In this document: one piece after another, positions 1 to 4,802 of the stretch
How the letters are laid out: the number at the start of each line of letters is the position of its first letter
Numbering within the stretch: the first letter of the stretch is position 1
Notes under the pieces: model-generated
The model's input: only the letters and a program-made list of their open reading frames with translations
The model's database searches: none
Told to the model about the DNA's origin: nothing
Source: an uncultured Candidatus Saccharibacteria bacterium
GTDB taxonomy: Bacteria > Patescibacteria > Saccharimonadia > Saccharimonadales > UBA6022
Reading direction: 5' to 3'
NCBI GenBank assembly: GCA_946886725.1
Contig: CAMPJF010000050.1
Span: 1 to 7,795 of the forward strand
DNA length: 7,795 nt
Position numbers and translations under genes: made by a program

Positions 1-6
1 CCGCAT

Positions 7-204
7 ATGATAAACGACGTTTTTTATATGAGCACAGCGAACCTATGGGTATTCTACCTCATCATCGGATGTATCGTCTGCGTTGGTGCTGGTCTTGGCG
101 TCAAAATAGACAAAGGAGAAAACTGGAAGTTTATCGCATGTATGATTACGGCAGCCATATTGCTAGCCATCGCAATCGTCATTGTATTATTCCATATTTT
201 CTAA
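7..204 (+). CDS. Small two-helix membrane protein, unknown function (N-terminus uncertain)
   Basis: This 65-residue protein is almost all membrane. The first hydrophobic segment spans about residues 13-33, then comes a short polar loop with a K-x-D-K-G-E-N-W pattern (residues 33-40), then a second hydrophobic segment from about 43 to 64 that runs to the C-terminus. It should sit in the cytoplasmic membrane as a helical hairpin. The ATG at 7 is only the first in view: the two codons before it contain no stop and there is no room to see a ribosome binding site, so the gene may begin outside the window. A second in-frame ATG at 28 also lacks a Shine-Dalgarno sequence. I do not recognise the family. 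The reading frame has good membrane-protein character and a clean TAA stop, so I think it is real, but no function can be assigned. Confidence 0.55.
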   Translation: MINDVFYMSTANLWVFYLIIGCIVCVGAGLGVKIDKGENWKFIACMITAAILLAIAIVIVLFHIF

Positions 205-210
205 TGTTTC

Positions 211-270
211 GCCCTCCGAGAGCGACTCCGAGATGCTTCACCAGGATGCGCTCGTAGAGAAATCTCGGGC
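211..270 (+). other. Possible hairpin after the small membrane protein gene
   Basis: The intergenic stretch 205-368 begins with a GC-rich patch holding a tandem 12-base repeat (CTCCGAGA at 214-221 and again at 226-233). Its complement follows at 262-268, so CCGAGAT (228-234) can pair with ATCTCGG across a 27-base loop; GCCC at 211-214 can pair with GGGC at 267-270 in a competing fold. No T-run follows, so this is not a standard terminator. It could be a structured 3' end or chance. Confidence 0.25.
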
Positions 271-329
271 AATTCCCAAAGCTATTTTCTTTAAGATATT
301 TTTGTGAGTTGTCGCGAATGCATACGGAC

Positions 330-358
330 TTCATTCCTGCTTATGATTAAGGTATAAT
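330..358 (+). promoter_or_regulatory. Sigma-70-type promoter, very close to the ATG at 369
   Basis: A perfect TATAAT lies at 353-358, with a weak -35 (TTCATT, 330-335; 3 of 6 consensus bases) 17 bases upstream. The -10 ends only 10 bases before the ATG at 369, so transcription should start within a few bases of the start codon, leaving no room for a Shine-Dalgarno sequence. Confidence 0.6.
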
Positions 359-368
359 AGAGCGCAGT

Positions 369-689
369 ATGGAATTTGAGGACAATACACCTGTAAGCGA
401 CGAGGACCGTCGACTTGCTGAAGCAAAAAAACTAACACTGCAGCCGATGCACGCCGGCATCACTCCTGAATTATTATCTGACAACGAGATAGCGACACGA
501 CATATCATTGAACCGGCAATCATCAATACAACCAACGACACCGAACAAATGGCCGCGCGCGTCATGCCAACACAAAGCCTCCTTCAGTCGCAATCGAATG
601 CAAAACCACAGACCAACAAGTTACTCGCGGGCATCATTGCCGGCGTCGTCATATTTGCCGGTCTAGCGACCCTTGCTATCCTGAAATAA
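369..689 (+). CDS. Small tail-anchored membrane protein, unknown function
   Basis: The 106-residue product has an acidic, polar N-terminal part (about residues 1-82, with no hydrophobic stretch) and one strong membrane helix at the very C-terminus (about 85-105), bounded by Lys84 and Lys106. That layout is typical of a tail-anchored protein with its soluble part in the cytoplasm. No signal peptide, Cys-pair motif or known domain is visible. The promoter -10 sits 10 bases upstream of the ATG, so the message is predicted to be leaderless and there is no Shine-Dalgarno sequence. Convergent khpA lies downstream, with a palindromic hairpin between them. Many Patescibacteria carry small single-pass membrane proteins of unknown role, and this may be one. 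The frame is convincing because of the promoter and the well-formed terminal helix; the function is unknown. Confidence 0.65.
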   Translation: MEFEDNTPVSDEDRRLAEAKKLTLQPMHAGITPELLSDNEIATRHIIEPAIINTTNDTEQMAARVMPTQSLLQSQSNAKPQTNKLLAGIIAGVVIFAGLATLAILK

Positions 690-716
690 TCTCTTCCACT
701 TCCCGATTGCCATAAA

Positions 717-754
717 TCACGAAACCCACCATTACTGGTGGGTTAATTTCGTGA
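717..754. terminator. Palindromic hairpin between convergent genes, probable bidirectional terminator
   Basis: AACCCACCA (723-731) pairs perfectly with TGGTGGGTT (736-744) around a TTAC loop. An outer arm, TCACGAAA (717-724) with TTTCGTGA (747-754), can extend it, with competition at the base. Being near-symmetric it can fold from either strand, and it lies between the ends of the convergent genes at 689 and 845. The T-run is short on both strands, so termination efficiency is uncertain. Confidence 0.5.
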
Positions 755-844
755 CACATATAAAGCTCTCAACATTTATGTAATTGTTGCTCGCAAAAGC
801 CTTTTTGTTCTCGCAGTTCTAGAGTTGTTCTGAACTGTTTATGA

Positions 845-1237
845 TTATATATCGAGGTCGTCTAGTTCCGCAAGCTCTTTTCTTGTCGTAATTGCAAGAT
901 TAGATGCATTTTCCACAGGCTCATCTGTTGAGTTATTCACAGCCTCGACAACATGCGATTCTGAGGATACCGCATATCCGTCAGCCTGATCATCATTATT
1001 GACGATTTTCAAGTTGTACCGAGCATTGTTCTTTGTCCCTAAAGCGCGTAGTAATGTTCGCAAACTTTGGGCGGTCACGCCACGTTTGCCAATCACACGT
1101 CCAAGATCTTCGGGATTGACCGTTAATGTCAAAAGCACACCCTTTTCATCGATAATACGTTCAACGACAACATCATCAGGACTACCTACTAATGATTTGA
1201 CTATATACTCTATAAATTGTTGATCGATTGTTGACAT
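845..1237 (-). CDS. khpA: KhpA-type KH-domain RNA-binding protein with acidic C-terminal tail
   Basis: This is a single KH domain of the KhpA (YlqC) family, which binds RNA in the cytoplasm and in several bacteria pairs with KhpB (Jag) to control cell growth and division. Residues 1-78 form the domain: an N-terminal helix (FIEYIVKSLVG), a strand region (VLLTLTVNPEDLGRVIG), the RNA-gripping GxxG loop as G50-K-R-G53, then a helix with AQSLRTLLRAL. The usual family length is about 75-80 residues; this one has 130, with a polar acidic extension from about 80 rich in Asp, Glu, Asn and Ser. The start is set by AGGAG at 1247-1243, 5 bases before the ATG. In many bacteria khpA directly follows rpsP; here a plus-strand gene lies between them, so khpA needs the promoter at 1323-1349. 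Identification is firm; the role of the tail is unknown. Confidence 0.92.
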   Translation of the reverse strand: MSTIDQQFIEYIVKSLVGSPDDVVVERIIDEKGVLLTLTVNPEDLGRVIGKRGVTAQSLRTLLRALGTKNNARYNLKIVNNDDQADGYAVSSESHVVEAVNNSTDEPVENASNLAITTRKELAELDDLDI

Positions 1238-1322
1238 GAGCTCTCCTGTGTCATGTTTATAATTTTATTTCACCAGCCACTAGATTACGCGCTAATAGAG
1301 CGCTTATAGATATCGTAAATCT

Positions 1323-1349
1323 ATTGTAGCACGTTGTATTGTTTACCAA
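1323..1349 (-). promoter_or_regulatory. khpA promoter with extended -10
   Basis: Read on the minus strand, TACAAT lies at 1328-1323, preceded by TG-C (extended -10). TTGGTA (1349-1344; 4 of 6 consensus -35 bases) is 15 bases upstream. Transcription would begin near 1316, giving an untranslated leader of about 80 bases with a small hairpin (GCGCT 1289-1293 with AGCGC 1299-1303). Two inverted repeats overlap the promoter: 1306-1324 at the start site and 1336-1352 at the -35. Confidence 0.55.
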
Positions 1350-1352
1350 TAC
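1336..1352. repeat. Inverted repeat over the khpA -35 region, possible operator
   Basis: GTATTG (1336-1341) and CAATAC (1347-1352) are perfect inverted arms around TTTAC. They cover the proposed khpA -35 at 1344-1349 and lie 39 bases from the divergent -35 at 1391. A dimeric repressor site is possible, but a 6-base arm can arise by chance. Confidence 0.3.
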
Positions 1353-1390
1353 TTTATATAGCATGTGTGAGCAGTATCACAGCCTACCTA

Positions 1391-1419
1391 TTGACAAAAT
1401 ATAATGATTATGCTACAAT
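1391..1419 (+). promoter_or_regulatory. Strong consensus promoter of the GC-rich gene
   Basis: A perfect -35 TTGACA (1391-1396), a 17-base spacer and TACAAT (1414-1419) with an extended TG at 1411-1412 make the best promoter in the window. The start of transcription is expected near 1426, giving a leader of about 46 bases that carries a short inverted repeat, CGGAC-A-GTCCG (1433-1443). Confidence 0.85.
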
Positions 1420-1471
1420 GCTACTACATTGCCGGACAGTCCGATAATGCACCCCACAATCAGGAGAAGAA

Positions 1472-2158
1472 ATGGCCAACAAGCAGGCTTCCAAGTCGAA
1501 CAAAACCGCTCCAAGCGCGACGGTTCGTCGCGAGGACAAGCCCGGCTTCAAGAAGGTCACGCGCAACAAAAAGCGCGGCACCGGCGTCGCTCGCGTTCAG
1601 CAGGGAACCTCCCTGATGGACGCCATGATCAAGGGCGATCGCGGCTTTGACGGCGATCGCGCGTCGAGCCGCCCCGCCCGCCCCGCTAGCCAGTGGAAGG
1701 AAATCAGGTACGGCGCCACCAGGCCCGTCCACGAGATCCGAGCAGTTGATCGCCGAAACAAGATGGAGAAGGTCGTTGCAGCAACAGCTGCTGCTCCCGT
1801 CGCCGTCGCCGTTTCGAGCGTCACCACGACCACCAAAGCCCCTGAACAGCGCCGCTTCGTGCGTGCCAGCGATCAGTCGCTCAAGGCGCTCGAATACCCC
1901 CCGGTTGCCATGCTCAAACTGGGCTCACCGGAACACATCGTGTTCGGCGAAGTTCTCAAGGCCTTCCAGTCCGCGCGTGCAACCCAGGAACTGAAGAAGT
2001 TCCAGGTCGCATGCAAAACTGCAGAGGCTGAACTGGCCAAGACGGCGCCCGAGGTCGCAGCAAACACGAAAGTGGTTGGCGACACCGAGCAACTGGCAAA
2101 GCGAGCTTTGAACTGGGCATTCGACAAACTGTCCAAGCCGGGTCGCTCCGCCAAATAA
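1472..2158 (+). CDS. GC-rich, strongly basic protein of unknown function
   Basis: This 228-residue protein is unlike its neighbours and I do not recognise it. I count 45 Lys+Arg against 22 Asp+Glu. Residues 1-100 are polar, basic and low in hydrophobics, so probably disordered, with KK/RR clusters and a G-D-R-G-F-D-G-D-R motif (55-63). Residues 103-118 form an Ala/Val-rich linker; from about 130 there is a helical, folded-looking part with a single Cys181 and an amphipathic stretch ending at ALNWAFDKLSK. There is no signal peptide and no clear membrane helix. The start is firm: AGGAG at 1462-1466, 5 bases before the ATG, behind a consensus promoter. GC is 62-67% in the two 60-base lines I counted, with AAG for Lys and C-ending codons favoured; adjacent genes do not do this. 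Charge and architecture suggest binding to nucleic acid, but that is inference. It may be acquired, or a very highly expressed native gene. Confidence 0.85.
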   Translation: MANKQASKSNKTAPSATVRREDKPGFKKVTRNKKRGTGVARVQQGTSLMDAMIKGDRGFDGDRASSRPARPASQWKEIRYGATRPVHEIRAVDRRNKMEKVVAATAAAPVAVAVSSVTTTTKAPEQRRFVRASDQSLKALEYPPVAMLKLGSPEHIVFGEVLKAFQSARATQELKKFQVACKTAEAELAKTAPEVAANTKVVGDTEQLAKRALNWAFDKLSKPGRSAK

Positions 2159-2177
2159 GCGCTCTCTTCTCCTGTTG

Positions 2178-2192
2178 CTAGACAATCTCTAG
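2178..2192 (+). repeat. Small hairpin, first of a series
   Basis: CTAGA (2178-2182) and TCTAG (2188-2192) can pair around a 5-base loop, 20 bases past the stop of the GC-rich gene. Weak alone; it is noted because three stronger hairpins follow it directly. Confidence 0.3.
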
Positions 2193-2199
2193 TACGCCC

Positions 2200-2216
2200 G
2201 CCGGAGGCCCTCCGGC
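2200..2216 (+). repeat. GC-rich hairpin in the 3' region of the GC-rich gene
   Basis: GCCGGAG (2200-2206) pairs perfectly with CTCCGGC (2210-2216) around a 3-base loop. No T-run follows, so it is more likely a 3'-end stabiliser or part of the tandem terminator than a terminator on its own. Confidence 0.5.
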
Positions 2217-2220
2217 ACCA

Positions 2221-2245
2221 CCCCGCTCTTACAGCGGGGTTTTTT
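2221..2245 (+). terminator. Rho-independent terminator of the GC-rich gene
   Basis: CCCCGCT (2221-2227) pairs with AGCGGGG (2233-2239) around the loop CTTAC and is followed at once by six T residues (2240-2245). This is a textbook intrinsic terminator on the plus strand, closing the transcription unit that starts at the promoter at 1391. Confidence 0.92.
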
Positions 2246-2251
2246 CATCCG

Positions 2252-2294
2252 TGCAAACAAAAAGCCCGGAATGTATCCGGGCTTTTTGTTTGCA
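2252..2294. terminator. Perfect bidirectional terminator between rpsP and the GC-rich gene
   Basis: An 18-base perfect stem (2252-2269 with 2277-2294) surrounds a 7-base loop. GC-rich pairs sit next to the loop, with A5/T5 tracts on the outer side, so each strand reads as a stem followed by a T-tract. It begins 6 bases after the rpsP stop on the minus strand and so ends the rpmF-to-rpsP operon; it also backs up the plus-strand terminator just before it. Read-through from rpsP into khpA is therefore unlikely. Confidence 0.93.
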
Positions 2295-2300
2295 GAAATA

Positions 2301-2645
2301 CTATTCAGCAGATTCTTCAGCTACTTCTTCTTTTGGCTGATTCTTACGCAATTTTTCAGCGTTACGGATTGCTTTGGTCTTTGGAGCCGCAGTTTTTACC
2401 CAGTTAGGGAGTTTTACGCCGGCATCAGCGAGCAACTTAACAACACGAGGAGTAGGCTGTGCACCATTATCCAGGTATTTTTGCGCTAGCTCAACCTGAA
2501 CATTAGCATCCTTTGTATGTGGGTTGTAGCTACCAACATAAGCGACAACACGGCCGCTTGATGGGTGGCGCTGAGATTCTTGAACGGCAAGACGATACAC
2601 TGGGTATCCTTTACGGCCGACACGTTGCAAACGAATTGCGAGCAT
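2301..2645 (-). CDS. rpsP: 30S ribosomal protein bS16
   Basis: bS16 binds 16S rRNA and helps fold the 5' and central domains during 30S assembly. The N-terminus matches the family closely: IRLQRVGRKGYPVYRLAV followed by S-x-R-x-P-S-S-G-R and the VGSYNP block near residues 37-42. The usual core is about 80 residues; here 114, with a lysine-rich stretch after about 85 and an acidic end (EEVAEESAE). The ATG at 2645 is supported by AAGGAAG at 2662-2656, 10 bases upstream, and by the family N-terminus. It is the last gene of the operon, 68 bases after rnc, and is followed at once by a strong terminator. No separate promoter of good quality was seen in the rnc-rpsP gap. Confidence 0.96.
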   Translation of the reverse strand: MLAIRLQRVGRKGYPVYRLAVQESQRHPSSGRVVAYVGSYNPHTKDANVQVELAQKYLDNGAQPTPRVVKLLADAGVKLPNWVKTAAPKTKAIRNAEKLRKNQPKEEVAEESAE

Positions 2646-2713
2646 AAAATTTAAACTTCCTTTACTTCACTCTTATATCTAATCGTAGAATTTTTATTAG
2701 TTCTTGAACAAGT

Positions 2714-3454
2714 TTACACTGTTTTTGCGTTCGCGTCAATCTGTTTTGAGTGTTTCGCGTACGCTTCGAGTGCCGACTTGGCTGCAACTTGTTGCGCCGC
2801 TTGCTTGCTTGGACCACTTCCCTGGCCCATCAGCTTGTCACCGACAAAAACACCAAGCGTAAATATCTTATCGTGGTCTGGCCCGACCTCTTCAAGTACT
2901 TTATATACCGGAGTATGATTATCGATTCGTTGCGACACTTCTTGGAGGTGTGATTTGGGATCACGCCAACTGCCCGATTCGAGGATTGTGTCAAGCTTTG
3001 ACAAGATATGTTTTTCGATAAAGACAGCAGCATCATCATACCCACGCTCAAGGTAAATAGATCCGATCACTGCCTCAAACGCATTTGCAAGAATCTGCTG
3101 ACGCGCCCTTGTACTACCGTTTTTCTCACCCTTGCTCATGCGCAAAAGATACTCATAGCCAAGCTTATCGCCAGCCTCGCCAATACTCTCCGTACGCACC
3201 AATGACGCACGCCAGCTCGTTAAGATACCTTCTTGTTCGGTGAAGTTTCGGAATAAATAGTCCGTCACAACCAACTCGAGTACGGCATCCCCCAGAAATT
3301 CTAACCGTTCATTGTGTTCACTGACACTCTTTTTATGCTCGTTAACGTAACTACGGTGCGTCAGTGCCGTGATTAATAGATCGATATTCTTATATTCAAA
3401 TCCGAAATGCTCTCGTGCAAAATCTTGGTAAGGGGCAGTCTGCATACCGCTCAT
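2714..3454 (-). CDS. rnc: Ribonuclease III, with Asn at one catalytic position
   Basis: RNase III cuts double-stranded RNA and separates 16S and 23S precursors from the rRNA transcript. The 246-residue length is normal. The catalytic domain (about 10-155) has the signature HNERLEFLGDAVLE at 47-60, giving E49, E52 and D56. The double-stranded RNA-binding domain follows (about 165-233) with the usual GxGxSKQAAQQxAAxxAL ending. In the second metal-binding motif the family usually reads (A/S)-D-x-F-E-A; here it is A-N-A-F-E-A, so the Asp that corresponds to E. coli D114 is Asn124 (codon at 3085-3083), while Glu127 is kept. The start at 3454 overlaps the Nudix stop by one base (TAATG) and has AGGAG at 3467-3463, 8 bases upstream. 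The tight coupling with nusB suits a role in rRNA synthesis and processing. Confidence 0.97.
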   Translation of the reverse strand: MSGMQTAPYQDFAREHFGFEYKNIDLLITALTHRSYVNEHKKSVSEHNERLEFLGDAVLELVVTDYLFRNFTEQEGILTSWRASLVRTESIGEAGDKLGYEYLLRMSKGEKNGSTRARQQILANAFEAVIGSIYLERGYDDAAVFIEKHILSKLDTILESGSWRDPKSHLQEVSQRIDNHTPVYKVLEEVGPDHDKIFTLGVFVGDKLMGQGSGPSKQAAQQVAAKSALEAYAKHSKQIDANAKTV

Positions 3455-3948
3455 TATAAATTCTCCTGTCGAATACGCTTCATGGCGAGCAGCATCAGTT
3501 TGCCGATGTCCTCGTATTCAATCTCGTCCAGCGCATCGTTAAATTTAAACCATTTAATGCCATTCATCCACTCTTCTTTTTGAATAGCATTCGTATCACC
3601 AACAGCACGCACCAAATAAATCTGCGTCGTCATTAGGACTAATTTATCGACACGGCGATAGCGGAAATGGATTTTACCCAACCATCCAAGCACTTCTGTA
3701 TCATGCAAACCAGCTTCTTCGCCAATTTCACGCTTGGCCGTCTGCTGCGCAGTCTCACCAGGTTCGATATGACCTTTAGGGATCGTCCATCGATCTTTAG
3801 CATCCTGGATTAGCAGGACTTCGACATTGTTATCCTTGTCGCGGCGAAACACAATCCCACCAGCGGTAGGCTCGCGCACGATTTCTTGAATCGACGGTTT
3901 ATGTCGATTAAAGTACTTTTTAAATCGCTCAAACTTTGGATTCTGCAT
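3454..3948 (-). CDS. Nudix hydrolase
   Basis: Nudix enzymes cleave nucleoside diphosphates linked to another group, using divalent metal in the cytoplasm. The complete Nudix box (G-x5-E-x7-R-E-U-x-E-E-x-G-U) occupies residues 59-81 of the 164-residue product, from GHIEPGE to REIGEEAGL, with no missing residue. Before it is the usual strand block AGGIVFRR; after it FRYRR and a TQIYLVRA strand. I prefer the ATG at 3948, because AAGGAA at 3963-3958 lies 9 bases upstream; a TTG at 3966 would add six residues and has no better site. The gene overlaps the end of nusB by 20 bases and touches rnc by one, so translation is probably coupled. The pattern resembles the diadenosine polyphosphate and 8-oxo-dGTP hydrolase side of the family, but the substrate cannot be told from sequence. 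Confidence 0.92.
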   Translation of the reverse strand: MQNPKFERFKKYFNRHKPSIQEIVREPTAGGIVFRRDKDNNVEVLLIQDAKDRWTIPKGHIEPGETAQQTAKREIGEEAGLHDTEVLGWLGKIHFRYRRVDKLVLMTTQIYLVRAVGDTNAIQKEEWMNGIKWFKFNDALDEIEYEDIGKLMLLAMKRIRQENL

Positions 3949-4390
3949 CGTCTGATTTTCCTTCAATAAGATTTCGGAAGGCAGTTCCCAGAACGCCGTT
4001 CACGAACTTACTTGAGTTATCAGAACCAAAGGCCTTAGCCAGCTCGACAGCCTCGTTGATGACCACTTTTGGCGGCACGATATCGGCCATATGCAAAAGT
4101 TCATACAAGCCCATTCGTAGAATCGTACGGTCAATACGGGCAATCTGCTCGATCGGCCAGTCAGGTGCAATCGGCTGAATTTGCGCGTCCAACGCCACTT
4201 GCTGCTCTAGTACGCCGCGCGCGATACGACTCACAAAGTCCTTATCGTCAATTGCTGATTCGTAACGCTCAAGGTTACGGCCCAAAATTTCATCAATATC
4301 TACAGTTTTGTCTTCAGACTGAATACGAAATTCATATTCATAAAGGCTTTGTAGTGCAACGATACGTCCAAGGTGTCGGTTAGAAGCCAT
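3929..4390 (-). CDS. nusB: Transcription antitermination protein NusB
   Basis: NusB pairs with NusE (ribosomal protein S10) on boxA RNA and stops premature termination in rRNA operons. The 153-residue protein is all helical and matches the family: an N-terminal RxxALQSLYEYEF helix (residues 9-21), the central IDRTILRMGLYELL block (about 86-99), PPKVVINEAVELAKAFGSDNSSKFVNGVLG (106-135) and a short tail. The length is normal. The Shine-Dalgarno sequence is poor, only a purine run (AGAGAAAG) more than 10 bases before the ATG. It lies 60 bases after rpmF and overlaps the Nudix gene. It is the only gene here ending in TGA. Its position in one operon with rnc and two ribosomal proteins suits its job. 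Confidence 0.95.
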   Translation of the reverse strand: MASNRHLGRIVALQSLYEYEFRIQSEDKTVDIDEILGRNLERYESAIDDKDFVSRIARGVLEQQVALDAQIQPIAPDWPIEQIARIDRTILRMGLYELLHMADIVPPKVVINEAVELAKAFGSDNSSKFVNGVLGTAFRNLIEGKSDDAESKV

Positions 4391-4450
4391 AAGGTTTGGT
4401 TCTTTCTCTTACTTAGTTTTGTTTAAGATACGCCTACGAATCGCAGGTGG

Positions 4451-4666
4451 TTATTTTGTAGCTTTTTTAGCTGGAGTCGTCTTTTTTACGACAGCTTTTT
4501 TAACTGCTTCAACAGCAACAACAAGTTTCTTCTTGCCTGTTTCACGTTTCGTTGTTTTTACCTTTACAGGTGAGGTGCCATTAACGCGGCGAGCCAATTT
4601 TAATACAAGGTGGCTACGGCGAGTACCGGTTTTACGCGGGCTACTCTGTTTTTTTGGTTGTCCCAT
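4451..4666 (-). CDS. rpmF: 50S ribosomal protein bL32, cysteine-free, with Lys/Ala-rich tail
   Basis: bL32 is a small protein of the large subunit. The N-terminus fits the family: M-x-x-P-K-K, then S-S-P-R-K-T-G-T-R-R-S-H and a short L-K-L block (residues 21-24). Typical bL32 has about 57-60 residues and often carries a zinc ribbon of four cysteines; this one has 71 and no cysteine at all, so it cannot bind zinc that way. The C-terminal part (about 45-71) is a Lys/Ala/Val-rich tail resembling those of histone H1-like proteins. AGGAG at 4679-4675, 8 bases upstream, fixes the start. It leads the operon, behind the promoter at 4711-4739. A general DNA-binding tail protein is the main alternative, but the N-terminal match and operon position favour bL32. 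Confidence 0.8.
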   Translation of the reverse strand: MGQPKKQSSPRKTGTRRSHLVLKLARRVNGTSPVKVKTTKRETGKKKLVVAVEAVKKAVVKKTTPAKKATK

Positions 4667-4710
4667 GGAAAGATCTCCTTTTATAGGTATTTATAATAAA
4701 ACTTAGGATT

Positions 4711-4739
4711 ATTATATCGGACTTTCCTCTATTACTCAA
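4711..4739 (-). promoter_or_regulatory. Promoter of the rpmF-nusB-Nudix-rnc-rpsP operon
   Basis: On the minus strand, TTGAGT (4739-4734; 4 of 6 consensus bases), a 17-base spacer and a perfect TATAAT (4716-4711) lie just upstream of rpmF. This is the only strong promoter seen before rpsP on this strand, so it probably drives all five genes. Confidence 0.8.
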
Positions 4740-4746
4740 GAGCATA

Positions 4747-4775
4747 TTGACTTTTACAAGCATAAGTGATATAAT
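4747..4775 (+). promoter_or_regulatory. Promoter of the LysM-like membrane protein gene
   Basis: TTGACT (4747-4752; 5 of 6) and a perfect TATAAT (4770-4775) are 17 bases apart. The -35 is only 7 bases from the -35 of the divergent rpmF promoter, so the two probably interfere or are regulated together. Confidence 0.85.
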
Positions 4776-4802
4776 GTTGCTATAAATAAGGAAATTTATT
4801 TT

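Noticed and set aside
205..300. tRNA-like or attachment-site sequence after the first gene
   Set aside because: There is no T-loop GTTCGA-type motif, acceptor stem or CCA on either strand.
816..840. CAGTTC/GAACTG inverted repeat just past the khpA stop as a terminator
   Set aside because: The arms are 6 bases with a 12-base loop and no T-run follows on the minus strand; the 723-744 hairpin is the better candidate.
690..844. Short minus-strand frame of 26 codons crossing the hairpin at 717-754
   Set aside because: It reads through the palindrome and antisense into the upstream gene, and has no ribosome binding site; it is most likely chance.
1460..2185. Several antisense and out-of-frame open frames of 79-115 codons over the GC-rich gene
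   Set aside because: High GC removes stop codons from all frames. Only the 1472 frame has a promoter, a Shine-Dalgarno sequence and a matching terminator.
1425..2245. Insertion sequence or transposon carrying the GC-rich gene
   Set aside because: I found no transposase, terminal inverted repeats or flanking target duplication.
3920..3931. TGA stop of nusB as a sign of UGA recoding
   Set aside because: If read as sense, nusB would end two codons later at TAA, so this stop alone is not informative. No gene in the window has an in-frame UGA, which argues for the standard code.
3949..3966. TTG at 3966 as the Nudix start
   Set aside because: AAGGAA at 3963-3958 sits inside that extension at the right distance from the ATG at 3948, so the ATG is the better start.
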